Assembly: GCF_000517625.1 (NCBI RefSeq)
Contig: NZ_CP007055.1
Location: 1,550,001 to 1,614,000, forward strand
Direction: 5' to 3'
DNA length: 64,000 nucleotides
Origin: Halostagnicola larsenii XH-48
GTDB lineage: Archaea; Halobacteriota; Halobacteria; Halobacteriales; Natrialbaceae
Shown piece after piece: positions 9,204 through 18,233 of this stretch. Under the pieces are notes generated by a model. It saw nothing but the letters and a program-made list of their open reading frames with translations. It made no database searches and was not told where the DNA came from. The translations under genes were made by a program, and so were the position numbers. Position 1 is the stretch's first letter. Every line of letters begins with the position of its first letter.

Positions 9204-9217
9204 ACTGACTGGTTAGT
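9204..9217. promoter_or_regulatory. Candidate TetR operator B
   Basis: ACTGACTGGTTAGT: five of six outer base pairs are symmetric. It sits 20-33 bases before the truncated TetR frame that leads into the MATE gene and shares TTTTGACTG with operator A. Confidence 0.5.
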
Positions 9218-9236
9218 AAGTTGGATATCTCCCGTC

Positions 9237-9519
9237 ATGGCGGACGAACCAGCCACCGAGATTCTGGAGGCAACGTATCGTGTTCTCTGCGAGTGCGGAT
9301 ACACGGATCTTATCCTCCAGGATATCGCTGCGAAAGCGGGTCCGAGCAAGTGGTCGATTCACCACCACGACGACTCCAAAGACCAGTTGTTCGTCGCCTT
9401 TCTCGACGAATTACCCGAGCGGTTCACTAGCCGCGCGGTCCCGCTCGATTTTACAATACAATGATAAGATACATTCAGAGGCACCTGCTCGTCGATGAGC
9501 ACACGGAGGTCGCACAGTA
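9237..9519 (+). pseudogene. TetR-family regulator with internal deletion
   Basis: An intact N-terminal TetR DNA-binding domain (75 codons, ending at 9464; ILEATYRVLCECGYTDLILQD, then KWSIHHHDDSKDQLFVAFLDE) stops where a ligand-binding domain of about 120 residues should follow. A second frame just behind it reads QRHLLVDEHTEVAQ and ends in TAA at 9518, overlapping the MATE start as TAATG. I read this as the surviving C-terminus of the same gene after an internal, frame-shifting deletion. The remaining 75-residue piece could still bind DNA without a dimer domain, but that is doubtful. Confidence 0.7.
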
Positions 9520-11004
9520 ATGGGACTCGTAAGCCGCATCAGTTCACTCTTCAAAGGTCCCGAAGAGGTCGATCTGACGTCGGGCGGCATTGGGAAGCCG
9601 TTGTTCTTCCTCGCGATGCCGATCGTCGTCACGAACCTCTTTCAGACGGCGTACAATCTCGCGGATACGTTCTGGCTCGGACAGTACAATACCGACGCAC
9701 TGGCCGCGATCAGTTTCGCGTTCCCGCTCGTGTTCCTTCTCATATCGCTCGGGATGGGAATCGCCGTCGCCGGCAGCATCCTCGTCGCCCAGTATACTGG
9801 TGCAAACCAGAAACGTGAGGCCGAGTACGCCGCCTCGCAATCCGTAACCTTCGCCGCTATCGCCTCACTCGTCCTCGGCGTAGTCGGGTACTTCGGCGTC
9901 GATACGTTTCTCAGCCTGATGGGCGCATCGGATGACGTCCTACCGATGGCGACAGACTACATGGAAGTCATCTCGCTTGGCTTGCTGTTCATGTTCGGCT
10001 TCGCCATCTTCATCTCCCTCATGCGAGGGTCCGGGGACACGATCACCCCGATGCTCGTCATGTTCGGGTCGGTCGTGCTCAACATCATCCTCGACCCGTT
10101 CTTGATATTCGGGTGGACGGTCGTCGAGAACGCTCCCCTCGTCGGTACGATTTCGTTCCCCGAACTCGGTATTCAGGGCGCGGCCATCGCCACCGTGTTC
10201 TCGCGGGCACTCGCCCTGCTGGTCGGCCTGGTGATCATGTTCCGCGGCAACCATGGTATCCAGATCAACCTCCGGGATATGCTGCCGGATCTCGCGTATC
10301 TCCGTCGGCTCTTTCGAATCGGCCTGCCGGCATCCATCGAAGGCACCGGGCGAGCGCTGTCGATGAACCTCCTGTTGGTAATCGTCGCGATGTTCCCGGA
10401 TACGGTCGTTGCCGCCTACGGCATCGGAACGCGCGTCTTCTCGGTCGTCTTCCTTCCCGCAATCGCCGTCGCCCGCGGCGTCGAAACGATGACCGGCCAG
10501 AACATGGGTGCCGGGAAACCGGACCGTGCGGAACAGGCGGCAGGGCTCGCGGCGAAAGTCCTCTTCGGCGTCCTCACGGTTGCCGGAATCCTCGTCTTCC
10601 TCGTCCCAGAACCCATCGTCTCGGTGTTCGTCGGTGCCGATCAGGAAAACGCCGCCGAAGTAGTCTCCATCGGAGCGGAGTTCCTTCGGTACGTCGCGCT
10701 GTCGTTCGGGTTCATCGGTATTATGCGGGCGTACACAGGGAGCTTCCGGGGCGCCGGAAAGACGCTCACCGCCGCCGCCATCTCCGTCCTGATGCTCGGC
10801 GTCATCCGCTTTCCGATCGCCTGGTTCGCGACGGGGCCGTTCGGAGAGACCGGGATCTGGCTCGCGTTCGCGGTTTCGAACGTCATCGGAGCGGCGATCG
10901 CCTACGCGTGGTACCGACGCGGCACGTGGCGAGGGAGCGATCTGACCGAGTCAAAAGTCGACCTCGAGGAACCCGCGTCCGGAGTGACGGGAGACGACGA
11001 CTGA
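9520..11004 (+). CDS. MATE-family efflux transporter
   Basis: A 494-residue multidrug and toxin extrusion protein. The two homologous halves of six helices can be followed (first half begins GKPLFFLAMPIVVTNLFQ; second near residue 255 with LFRIGLPASIEGTGRAL). Family landmarks such as NLADTFWLGQ and MTGQNMGAG are present. It uses a cation gradient to export cationic compounds, substrate unknown. The start overlaps the TAA of the regulator remnant (TAATG), pointing to an ancestral regulator-exporter operon. Confidence 0.95.
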   Translation: MGLVSRISSLFKGPEEVDLTSGGIGKPLFFLAMPIVVTNLFQTAYNLADTFWLGQYNTDALAAISFAFPLVFLLISLGMGIAVAGSILVAQYTGANQKREAEYAASQSVTFAAIASLVLGVVGYFGVDTFLSLMGASDDVLPMATDYMEVISLGLLFMFGFAIFISLMRGSGDTITPMLVMFGSVVLNIILDPFLIFGWTVVENAPLVGTISFPELGIQGAAIATVFSRALALLVGLVIMFRGNHGIQINLRDMLPDLAYLRRLFRIGLPASIEGTGRALSMNLLLVIVAMFPDTVVAAYGIGTRVFSVVFLPAIAVARGVETMTGQNMGAGKPDRAEQAAGLAAKVLFGVLTVAGILVFLVPEPIVSVFVGADQENAAEVVSIGAEFLRYVALSFGFIGIMRAYTGSFRGAGKTLTAAAISVLMLGVIRFPIAWFATGPFGETGIWLAFAVSNVIGAAIAYAWYRRGTWRGSDLTESKVDLEEPASGVTGDDD

Positions 11005-11260
11005 TCCAGGTCAGTTCGCCCGTCACGGCTCGAGGAGTCAGGATTGATTCGTTCGTCCCTGAGTAACACTCGGTGTGGCTCCGGCTGTCTCGGCCGTCTG
11101 TTTGGCCGGCGCGGGTATCCGTTGGTCAGTTCGATAAGGTCTCGAAAGGAGTGGTTCTCTCGAGCGGGCAATCTCTTCGTTTGCCGCTACTGTTATTCGC
11201 GCCGTTCGAACCGAACCGAGATTTCACCGACCTCGATACCGATGTAAATGTCACGGTCGA

Positions 11261-11443
11261 CGTCTCACCCATTCCAAGGATGACGCCCGCACAGAGGTCC
11301 ATTCCCGCCGATGTGGCGACCTCGAGCGTGTGGGCCCGATCCTCGAAGCTGTGGAAGTCGACGATCTCGAGGAAGTACCGCGGCGAGGTTTCGATGTTGT
11401 GATTGTAGTGGTTGATCCCTTCCCCGGCGAGTATTTCGACCGT
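11261..11443 (-). pseudogene. Biotin synthase (BioB) internal fragment
   Basis: About 60 codons on the minus strand in one open frame clearly match the core of biotin synthase: GINHYNHNIETSPRYF, then HSFEDRAHTLEVA, SAGMDLCAG and ILGMGET. In intact BioB this is the segment after the radical-SAM cluster, reaching the second conserved Cys (here CAG). There is no start, no CxxxCxxC segment and no continuation beyond GMGET. A TAA closes the frame upstream at 11444. It lies 9 bases past the stop of the flavoprotein gene, so it is a dead scrap, not a gene. Confidence 0.85.
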
Positions 11444-11452
11444 TTACCCAGT

Positions 11453-12838
11453 CTATGGCTCGGGGAGAACTTTACCCGGGTTGAGTATCCCGTTCGGGTC
11501 GAACGCCTGCTTGATCGATCGCATCGCTTCGACCGCCGCGTCTCCGTGCTCGCTGGCAAGGTAGTCTTGTTTCCCAATTCCAACCCCGTGCTCACCAGTC
11601 GCGGTCCCGTTCATTTCGATTGCTTTTTCGACGATTTGCTTCGAGATCTGTTTCCCTGTTTCCACCATCTCCTCGTCCTCAACATCGACCATGACGAAGT
11701 AGTGGAGGTTCCCGTCTCCTGCGTGTCCAAAGCACGGGATCAGAAAGTCGTGTTCATCACCCAATTCTTTAACGTATCTCACCATCTCCGGATACTCGCT
11801 GATCGGAACCGTCACGTCCCCGGGAGTGAGCGAAGAAAGGTCCGGATCAAAGGGATCGACAGCGTCCGCGAGTTCACGCCGCGCTTCCCAGAGATCCGTC
11901 ATCTCTGGACCGCTCTCAGCGACGGCAAACTCGTCGACATCGTGTGCTTCGAATATCGTCCGACAGAACTCCACTTCGGCTTCGATGCTGTGGTTCGCGT
12001 GGAACTCGAGAAACACCATCGGCGAGTTCGATAAGCCGGTATCCAGACTGGCGTTCGCCATCTCTGCACTGATCGAATCGATCAGTTCGATCTTGGCAAC
12101 GTCAACGCCGGAACGGATCGTATCGAAAATCGCATCGGCCGCATCGCCGAGCTCTGTAAAGGTTGCTCGCCCGCCCCAGATCTGCTCCGGACGGCCAGCC
12201 AATTGCAGCGTCGCTCGTGTGATGACTCCCAGCGTTCCCTCACTTCCGACGAGCAAGTCCAGCAAATTATACCCGGACGAAGTCTTCGTCGCCTTGCTCC
12301 CGGCAGTTATCACTTCTCCTGTCGGCAACACGGCCTCAACCTCGAGGAGCCAGTCTGCGACTTCGCCGTACTTTACGGTCTTCATACCCGACGCATCGTT
12401 CGCGAGCATCCCGCCGATCGTCGAGATTTTTCCCGATGAGGGGAGCGACGGCAAAACGAGGCCCTGTTTTCCAACCGCTTCGTTGATTTCGTCGCCGTAA
12501 ATCCCGGGTCCAACATCGATCTGGAGATCATCTGGCCGAATCTCATGGATCTCGTTCATTCGAGTCATATCGAGGCTTATGCCCTTCTCCAGCGGGACGG
12601 CGTTCCCCTCGAGGCTCGTTCCGGCGGCGTACGGGGTGACTGGGATTCTTTCCTCGTTGGCCCACGAAAGTACTGCAGCCACATCTGCAGTGCTCTCGGG
12701 CCAAACGACGACGTCCGGTGGCACGCCGTTCTCCTCGCTGGTCCCCCAATCGACAGATCGTTCATGTCGATCAGCTTGTGTATACGATATTTGGTCGGAG
12801 TCCAGTATCGAGGAAAGGGCCTGGAGTTCGGTTGACAT
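11453..12838 (-). CDS. FAD-linked 2-hydroxyacid dehydrogenase (GlcD/D-lactate dehydrogenase type)
   Basis: A 461-residue flavoprotein of the VAO fold that oxidises D-2-hydroxyacids such as D-lactate or glycolate. Residues 35-215 are the FAD-binding domain (RIPVTPYAAGTSLEGNAVP; SSGKISTIGGMLANDASG), and 215-461 is the FAD oxidase C domain with CFGHAGDGNLHYF and TGEHGVGIGKQ. Length fits single-subunit members. A TATA-like GCTTAATTG stands about 30 bases before the ATG. The BASS transporter lies upstream on the same strand 203 bases away, so it may supply the substrate. Lactate versus glycolate cannot be told. Confidence 0.92.
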   Translation of the reverse strand: MSTELQALSSILDSDQISYTQADRHERSVDWGTSEENGVPPDVVVWPESTADVAAVLSWANEERIPVTPYAAGTSLEGNAVPLEKGISLDMTRMNEIHEIRPDDLQIDVGPGIYGDEINEAVGKQGLVLPSLPSSGKISTIGGMLANDASGMKTVKYGEVADWLLEVEAVLPTGEVITAGSKATKTSSGYNLLDLLVGSEGTLGVITRATLQLAGRPEQIWGGRATFTELGDAADAIFDTIRSGVDVAKIELIDSISAEMANASLDTGLSNSPMVFLEFHANHSIEAEVEFCRTIFEAHDVDEFAVAESGPEMTDLWEARRELADAVDPFDPDLSSLTPGDVTVPISEYPEMVRYVKELGDEHDFLIPCFGHAGDGNLHYFVMVDVEDEEMVETGKQISKQIVEKAIEMNGTATGEHGVGIGKQDYLASEHGDAAVEAMRSIKQAFDPNGILNPGKVLPEP

Positions 12839-13041
12839 ACCTGCCTAATCGAACGAAAATCAATTAAGCATATGGGTTTCGTGACCTTCTCTGGCCGCAA
12901 AGACCGTTCTTCACCTCGACTCCCGGCAACTGCACTTGTTCTTGCTCTCGAGAGTCCCCCGCCTGGTTCGTCGATTGCGCTACCCGCTCGATATCTGCAA
13001 CGGTGCTGGAAAAACGGTTCACCGATCGGCGAACACTGACG

Positions 13042-14034
13042 TTAGTCGCTGACCGATTGGGCTGGCTTCGTTGTTTCGTCGATTGGCTCATCGTCTCGGC
13101 TCGAAAAATAGGAAGCCAGCGCAGGACCAGTAAGTTGGTGGAGAACGACCGCAAGCGCAGGGACTAGCGATGCCAACGGTGAAAAGAACCCGGTTGCGAT
13201 CGCGACAGCCAGCGCGCTATTTTGCATTCCAACCTCGAACGAGCACGCGCGCGATCGATCTGCCGCCATTCCGAACACGTACCCCGTCCCGTAGCCAGCA
13301 GACAGGCCGATCACGTTGTGGAGAACAACCGCAAATAAGACGATGACGCTCGCGGTAAGGAGGTTTTCGACGTTCGCGCCGACGACCGCTGCAACGATCG
13401 CGACGATTGCCAGTACGCTGACCGCTGGGAAGACCGTCAATCCCGCTTTCGCAGCAGTCGGTGCATACCGATCGAGAATACGCCGTAGCGTGAGACCGAG
13501 AACGACCGGAACCACGACGATAAAAACGATCTCCTGAAACATCTCCGCAAACGTGACCTGGATCTGCTCCCCGGCAAAGAGGATCACCCAGGCCGGCATC
13601 ACGATCGGCGCTGCGAGCGTCGTCATGGAGGTCACAGTTACTGAAAGGGCAACATCGCCTTTCCCGAGATACGTGTACACGTTGGAGGCCGTCCCGCCCG
13701 GTGCTGCTCCCAGAATAATGAGCCCGATGCCGATCTCTGCAGGCAGCGAAAGTGCGAGCACGAGCGCATACGCCGCAGTTGGCATAATCAGCCACTGGGC
13801 CGCCGCTGCGAGGAGCACGTCTCGCGGGCGCTCGAGAATCCGTTTGAAATCGTCGGTAGTGAGCGTAAGCCCCATTCCCAGCATCACAACACCTAACAAT
13901 AGAGACACGTACTCGCCAATCCACACGAACGTTTCAGGACTCAGAAATGAAAGAACAACCGCAATCACGACCCACAATACGAAATATTTGCTCACAAGCT
14001 GGCTGAAATCCTTTGCTGTGGTAAGGAATGACAT
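13042..14034 (-). CDS. Bile acid:sodium symporter (BASS/SBF) family transporter
   Basis: A 330-residue membrane protein with nine or ten helices and family landmarks (GMGLTLTTDDFKRIL, LGAAPGGTASNVYTYLGKGD, GMQNSALAVAIATGFF). BASS proteins move organic anions with sodium; plant relatives carry pyruvate or glycolate. The ATG at 14034 is preferred over a TTG at 14052 because TTATATATAA lies about 26 bases upstream. With the hydroxyacid dehydrogenase next on the strand, uptake of lactate or glycolate is a reasonable guess. Confidence 0.92.
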   Translation of the reverse strand: MSFLTTAKDFSQLVSKYFVLWVVIAVVLSFLSPETFVWIGEYVSLLLGVVMLGMGLTLTTDDFKRILERPRDVLLAAAAQWLIMPTAAYALVLALSLPAEIGIGLIILGAAPGGTASNVYTYLGKGDVALSVTVTSMTTLAAPIVMPAWVILFAGEQIQVTFAEMFQEIVFIVVVPVVLGLTLRRILDRYAPTAAKAGLTVFPAVSVLAIVAIVAAVVGANVENLLTASVIVLFAVVLHNVIGLSAGYGTGYVFGMAADRSRACSFEVGMQNSALAVAIATGFFSPLASLVPALAVVLHQLTGPALASYFSSRDDEPIDETTKPAQSVSD

Positions 14035-14150
14035 TCTATCTGTATAGCACAAATGATGTTATATATAATTGTCGAAAGAACGGTTCATTTCTCAATGCGG
14101 TTTGCTAACAGGGTGTGAACTCAGTATCTTGCCGCAGTACTGTTACTTGC

Positions 14151-14816
14151 CTACGCCTCGGTAACGGATCCTTCTTCGTTCGGCTGGACAACGACGAATC
14201 CCCCCGAACCCGTAAACTCCATCTGAACCGATTCGCCGGAGGTCTGGCCGATCTCGAACAGCTTGTTCGTCTCGAACGACGGGGAGAGATTTGCGCTCCA
14301 TGCGACCGTCGCATCCGGGTCCGTGTAGACCGGCGGCGTCATGACGAGCGGGTCACCGTGCGTTGAAATCGCGACTTCCCCCGGACCGGAGAGGTAAACG
14401 TTCGTCAGGCCGCCCGCCGCCATCCCCGAGATGCTCTTGACAGTATTGATCTCGTAGTCGACGCTCGTTTCGAACGCGAGGACGTCGTTTCCGTTGACGG
14501 AGATCGATTCATCAGCGTCGAGATCGAGCAACTGTACCTTCTTGCTCTGCTCGGCGATATACAGGTGGCCGTTTCCCGTCGCTTCCATGATGGGTGTCCC
14601 CTCACCGCTTACGGCCTCCTTGACCATTCCGGTGAGACCGCCTTCAGCCGACGATTTTCCCGTGAACGTAATGTCGCCGGTGTACGCGACCATCGATCCG
14701 GCTTTGACCATCACGGTTCCATCGAGCGGGATATCTAGCAGACGATTGTTCTCCTTCTGGAATCCGTCGCCGCCTTCGTCAGGGGCGTTGGACTGCGTGA
14801 ACTCTTCGAGTTCCAT
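14151..14816 (-). CDS. AIM24-family protein
   Basis: A 221-residue protein of the AIM24/TIGR00266 beta-barrel family (GTVMVKAGSMVAYTGDITF, AEGGLTGMVKEAVSGEG, LYIAEQSKKVQLLDLD). No signal peptide or membrane helix. The prokaryotic role is not established. Length is normal. It stands alone, with about 100 bases to the BASS promoter. Confidence 0.9.
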   Translation of the reverse strand: MELEEFTQSNAPDEGGDGFQKENNRLLDIPLDGTVMVKAGSMVAYTGDITFTGKSSAEGGLTGMVKEAVSGEGTPIMEATGNGHLYIAEQSKKVQLLDLDADESISVNGNDVLAFETSVDYEINTVKSISGMAAGGLTNVYLSGPGEVAISTHGDPLVMTPPVYTDPDATVAWSANLSPSFETNKLFEIGQTSGESVQMEFTGSGGFVVVQPNEEGSVTEA

Positions 14817-15051
14817 ACTGACAGGCGTGGGATTTCTCGTCCAATCATATATGTTTTCATCGGAGTTTCCGTGTCGGTAACAGGTGTCGGCGTTTCAACA
14901 CCGTCAAGTACGGGCAGAGCACTCGAGCCAGCTTACAGAGGCAGATAGTTCTGTGAGATTGGTACTCGTCGGTCGGTCGGGTCACAGTCCCGGTATCTAG
15001 GTGCGAGACTCGGCGCACACTTTTACAGCAATGCTCCACACAGTTCGACAT

Positions 15052-15240
15052 ATGGCTTCCAAATACGGCAATCAATCGTCCGTAATAACTGCAGTTGGTC
15101 TCTTATTCGCCCTTATTGCAATTGTGGGAACACAATTCCTCGGGTGGGACTGGGGAACTGACCAGCTCGTTCCGACACTCATCGGCGTCGTCGCCGCAGG
15201 AGCGGCGATTTTGGTCGTTTCCAGGCGGTTGCTGACTTGA
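15052..15240 (+). CDS. Small two-helix membrane protein
   Basis: A 62-residue protein with two hydrophobic segments (about 11-28 and 37-55) separated by a short loop GWDWGTDQ. The frame is open from 15001; I prefer the ATG at 15052 because the product then starts MASKYGNQ directly before the first helix. Function unknown. It runs convergently with the DUF4330 gene, 19 bases apart. Confidence 0.7.
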   Translation: MASKYGNQSSVITAVGLLFALIAIVGTQFLGWDWGTDQLVPTLIGVVAAGAAILVVSRRLLT

Positions 15241-15259
15241 AAAGAGGACTAACGCCCGT

Positions 15260-16366
15260 TCAGTCGACAATCCAGGCGCGTTCTTCGACGGTCGTGACGC
15301 CAAAGTCGAAGTAGATGGTGTCGCCGGTACGCAACTTCTCACCCTTGAACTCCGTTCCGAGATCCGTCTCGCGGGTCTCGAGTTCGACGGTGAGCGTCAC
15401 GTCGTCTTTCGTCGGGTGGGTCTGTTCGTTGAGGGTGCCGTCCTCCGCTTCGACGACGACCGTGGCGGGTTCGCGATCCACATCCGTGACCGTTGCCCAC
15501 GTCTCCCCGCCGGCCGTCTCGGTCAGTCCGGGTTCGAACAGGCTGGCCTCGCGATCCGAGAGTCCGTTCAGATCGAGTTCGACGGTGGTCGTCGTCGCCT
15601 CGCCCGGTTCGTCCGTCGTCCCGGTCTCGAGGATCGTCGGCTCGAGGGTGTACGAGTCAGTCGCGAACGGAATCGTCGCGCCGGGTTCGACGAGGTGCTT
15701 TCCGTATCGAACGTCGTCCTCGCCCTGGAGCGTCGTGAGCGTCGCCCCAGCGGTGACGCGATACTGATCGTCGCCGATCGGGTGTATCGAGGCCGACTCG
15801 AGCGTCGCGGCCGTGTCGTTGCCGACCGCGGACTCGTTACCGGCCCGTATCTGTTCGGCCGTCTCCCGATCGACGGTGTCTTCGAACAGTACCGCCGTTT
15901 CGGTGGTCGAGAGCGCGGTCGTATTGGCTTCGACAGCGTCGATGCTGCCGGTCACGTCGTACTCGTCGGTCTGGATCGAGACGTTCTGGCCGGTTGCGAA
16001 CTGACCGTCGTTGAACGTGACCGTTCCGTTCTCGTGCTGGCTGGCCGCAACTTCGGTGCGCACAGTGACGTCTGCGGTGTCGCTCGAGGTCCGCGTCGCG
16101 TACACGTCGGTGATCGAGAGCCGTTCGTCACCGGTCGTCATCTCGTCGCCCGCGGTGATGGATTCGGCGGTCGCGATCGATTGGGTGCCGACATCGATCG
16201 TCGCGTACTGAGTCTCGATAGCGGTCTCTTCAGGGTCGTCTCCAGTGCCGAGGACGCCGACGACGGCGATTCCAGCGACGACGACCGCGAGAGCGAGTAC
16301 GATCACGAGCGCGTCGATGACGTTGACTGCGCCGAAGAGGTTCCCATCTTCGTCGATTAATTCCAT
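15260..16366 (-). CDS. DUF4330 domain protein (copy 1)
   Basis: A 368-residue protein with one N-terminal membrane anchor (about 15-40) after the family start ELIDEDGNLFGAVNVIDALV; the rest is an extracytoplasmic, beta-rich, acidic Thr-rich region. Conserved late motifs include GETWATVTDVDREPATVVVE and GTEFKGEKLRTGDTIYFDFG. A second, shorter copy is at 23934 with the same beginning and end; this one has an extra stretch in the middle. Role unknown. Confidence 0.88.
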   Translation of the reverse strand: MELIDEDGNLFGAVNVIDALVIVLALAVVVAGIAVVGVLGTGDDPEETAIETQYATIDVGTQSIATAESITAGDEMTTGDERLSITDVYATRTSSDTADVTVRTEVAASQHENGTVTFNDGQFATGQNVSIQTDEYDVTGSIDAVEANTTALSTTETAVLFEDTVDRETAEQIRAGNESAVGNDTAATLESASIHPIGDDQYRVTAGATLTTLQGEDDVRYGKHLVEPGATIPFATDSYTLEPTILETGTTDEPGEATTTTVELDLNGLSDREASLFEPGLTETAGGETWATVTDVDREPATVVVEAEDGTLNEQTHPTKDDVTLTVELETRETDLGTEFKGEKLRTGDTIYFDFGVTTVEERAWIVD

Positions 16367-16629
16367 GGCTTACCCGGAGAGTTCATATTCGTGGTACGTC
16401 TTTTGCAGTGATATAGGTGTTTTGTCCTGCCGTACGATGTCGTTGGTCTCGAACTGATGGGAACGACGGAGCGTATGATGGTGGTATCAGCCTTCACGGC
16501 TGCTGCTCGAGCCTCCACGTGTGAACGACCTCGGCGTATCTTTGAGTATATTTCACAGAATCAAAAGAGCGACGCGTCCACTTCGACCGGACGAGGGGAC
16601 GTTTCGCTCGACGAGTGACTCGAGATTGG

Positions 16630-17796
16630 TTACTCTGCGTTCTCTTGGAGGGCGAATCCCCAGTTTGTGGAAACATCATCGACGGATTCCCCGTCGAGTT
16701 GGGTGATAGAGAGGGGTGTCTCGAAGGACAGCTCCGACGGGAGGCTCTCTCTGATCTCCTCCGTTTCATCGGGTTGTACGAGCACCAGAAGGGTCTCAGA
16801 ACGAGTTTCTCCCGGTTCGAGCGTCTCGAATTGGTAATCCATCGTCATCCCGAATCCACCTTCTGCAACCCACAGTCCAGAGTCAGCGTCTCGCTCGTAG
16901 TTCTCGTCAGGCAGTTCTTGTTCCGGATACAGAACGAACCCGTCGTCTCGAGCGTTCCAAAACATCGCTGTTCGGCGCTCACCATACTGTACCCGCTGAT
17001 CCGACTCGTTCGTGAGCGAGACCTCGACTTGCATCGGCTCGTCGGGGGATTGCATTTGTGCCTGCGCCAAGTCAACGGTATACTGAAGGGGGAACTCGCG
17101 CACCGCCTCATCACCATCGGCGACGTACGATTCCGTATCGCCATCGAGACTGAGTGTAAAACCCCATTCCGATGGTTGGGATTCGGTTTCTGAACCCACA
17201 TCGGCGGGAGCACGGAATCGAGTGTTGAACGACATCTCCGTCGGCGGATTCTCCGGCGGTTCTTCCTGATGACTAACCACCACGCTCAACGTCTCTGAAC
17301 GGCTCTCATCGGGCTCGAGGGTACCGACCTGATAGTCGGTTGTCGTTGCAAACGGGCTCGTCGCGACCCAATACTCGGACTCCGTATCGAACTCGCGGAT
17401 TGTACTGGTCGTCTCCGAATCCAGTTCGGGGAGCAGCGTAAAGCCGTTCTCCGAGCGATTACCCCAGAACAGCGTCTCGCGGCGTTCACCGTACGTGAGT
17501 GTCTCATCGGACGTGTTTGTGACCGTCACCTCAACGCGGAGCGGAGAGTCGGGAGAGTGGAGGTCGCCATCGACGACGGTTACTTCGTGTTGTACTGGTG
17601 ATCCGCCGATGGTCTCATCTCCAACGACAGTATACGGTCGCTGTTCCGCTGATGGGTCTTTCTTCGAATCGTCCGATTCGTCGTCATTCGACCCGTTCGA
17701 CGGATCATCGTCCGACCTGCTTTCACCCGATGCGAGACAGCCAGCCGTTAACGCAACCGTCGTTGCCGTACCGGCCACGAACGTTCGTCTATCCAT
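16630..17796 (-). CDS. Exported lipoprotein with internally duplicated domain
   Basis: A 388-residue protein with a twin-arginine-type signal (MDRRTFVAGT) and lipobox ending at Cys20 (ALTAGC), so it is probably a Tat-exported, lipid-anchored protein. A Ser/Asp-rich linker follows. The rest consists of two similar halves (about 52-215 and 216-388), each with an LxYGERRxxxFW motif, a late Tyr/Glu region, and EPxExRSETL. The fold is probably an immunoglobulin-like beta-sandwich (inferred). Function unknown; likely binds or decorates the cell surface. Confidence 0.82.
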   Translation of the reverse strand: MDRRTFVAGTATTVALTAGCLASGESRSDDDPSNGSNDDESDDSKKDPSAEQRPYTVVGDETIGGSPVQHEVTVVDGDLHSPDSPLRVEVTVTNTSDETLTYGERRETLFWGNRSENGFTLLPELDSETTSTIREFDTESEYWVATSPFATTTDYQVGTLEPDESRSETLSVVVSHQEEPPENPPTEMSFNTRFRAPADVGSETESQPSEWGFTLSLDGDTESYVADGDEAVREFPLQYTVDLAQAQMQSPDEPMQVEVSLTNESDQRVQYGERRTAMFWNARDDGFVLYPEQELPDENYERDADSGLWVAEGGFGMTMDYQFETLEPGETRSETLLVLVQPDETEEIRESLPSELSFETPLSITQLDGESVDDVSTNWGFALQENAE

Positions 17797-18004
17797 ATCT
17801 AGCCAGTTACCCCGTATAGAAAAAGAACTATCTCAGAGTGAAATCATTCTTTGAGCTTGCATCGCCCGTATCGGTTGAGTTCCGAAACCGTGCATCTGAG
17901 GGGTAACAGACCGCCAACCGGACGTTGGGACAGCGATCAGACCGCCCCGTTCACAGGAGACGCCAGCACTCCAATTAGTAGGGGAAATCCCGGACGACCA
18001 AACG

Positions 18005-18019
18005 CTCGGTACAACCGAG
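18005..18019. terminator. Hairpin after the 70-residue ORF
   Basis: CTCGGT-ACA-ACCGAG: a perfect six-pair stem with a three-base loop, beginning one base after the TAA of the ORF at 18021 on the minus strand. Good position for the 3' end of the OPT operon; no T-run is obvious. Confidence 0.5.
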
Positions 18020-18020
18020 A

Positions 18021-18233
18021 TTAGTGTGACGTATCTTCGCTTTTTGTTGTCGGTTCGACCCTCTCTGTGACATCAAGCTGACGGAGAATCGGGTACTTCC
18101 GTTCGAGCAATTCGACGATCGAGACCGGTCTATCGCCGCGGGGGATCGACGCAGTAGGGAGCACAGAGCTACCTGTTGCAGCGAGAAACACCAGTACGAC
18201 TACTCGCGGCCACTCGACTATCCGTCGAATCAG
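18021..18233 (-). CDS. 70-residue membrane-anchored peptide overlapping the PqqD-like gene
   Basis: An ORF of 70 codons not starting with ATG, GTG or TTG. If the CTG at 18233 is used it overlaps the stop of the PqqD-like gene as CTGA, the same arrangement as ATGA junctions. The product has a basic N-terminus (MIRRIVEWPR), one hydrophobic helix (11-28), a small-residue stretch, and a soluble segment with PVSIVELLERKYPILRQLDV. A hairpin follows at once. No family recognised. It could be a third operon gene, possibly even a peptide handled by the PqqD-like protein; the CTG start is the weak point. Confidence 0.5.
   Translation of the reverse strand: MIRRIVEWPRVVVLVFLAATGSSVLPTASIPRGDRPVSIVELLERKYPILRQLDVTERVEPTTKSEDTSH

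Noticed and set aside
12864-13041. Minus-strand frame between BASS and dehydrogenase genes
   Set aside because: It is an extension of a shadow frame of the BASS gene; the distinct part has no start or motif.
15416-16360. A 314-codon plus-strand frame
   Set aside because: Opposite-strand shadow of the first DUF4330 gene; Arg-rich, no motif.
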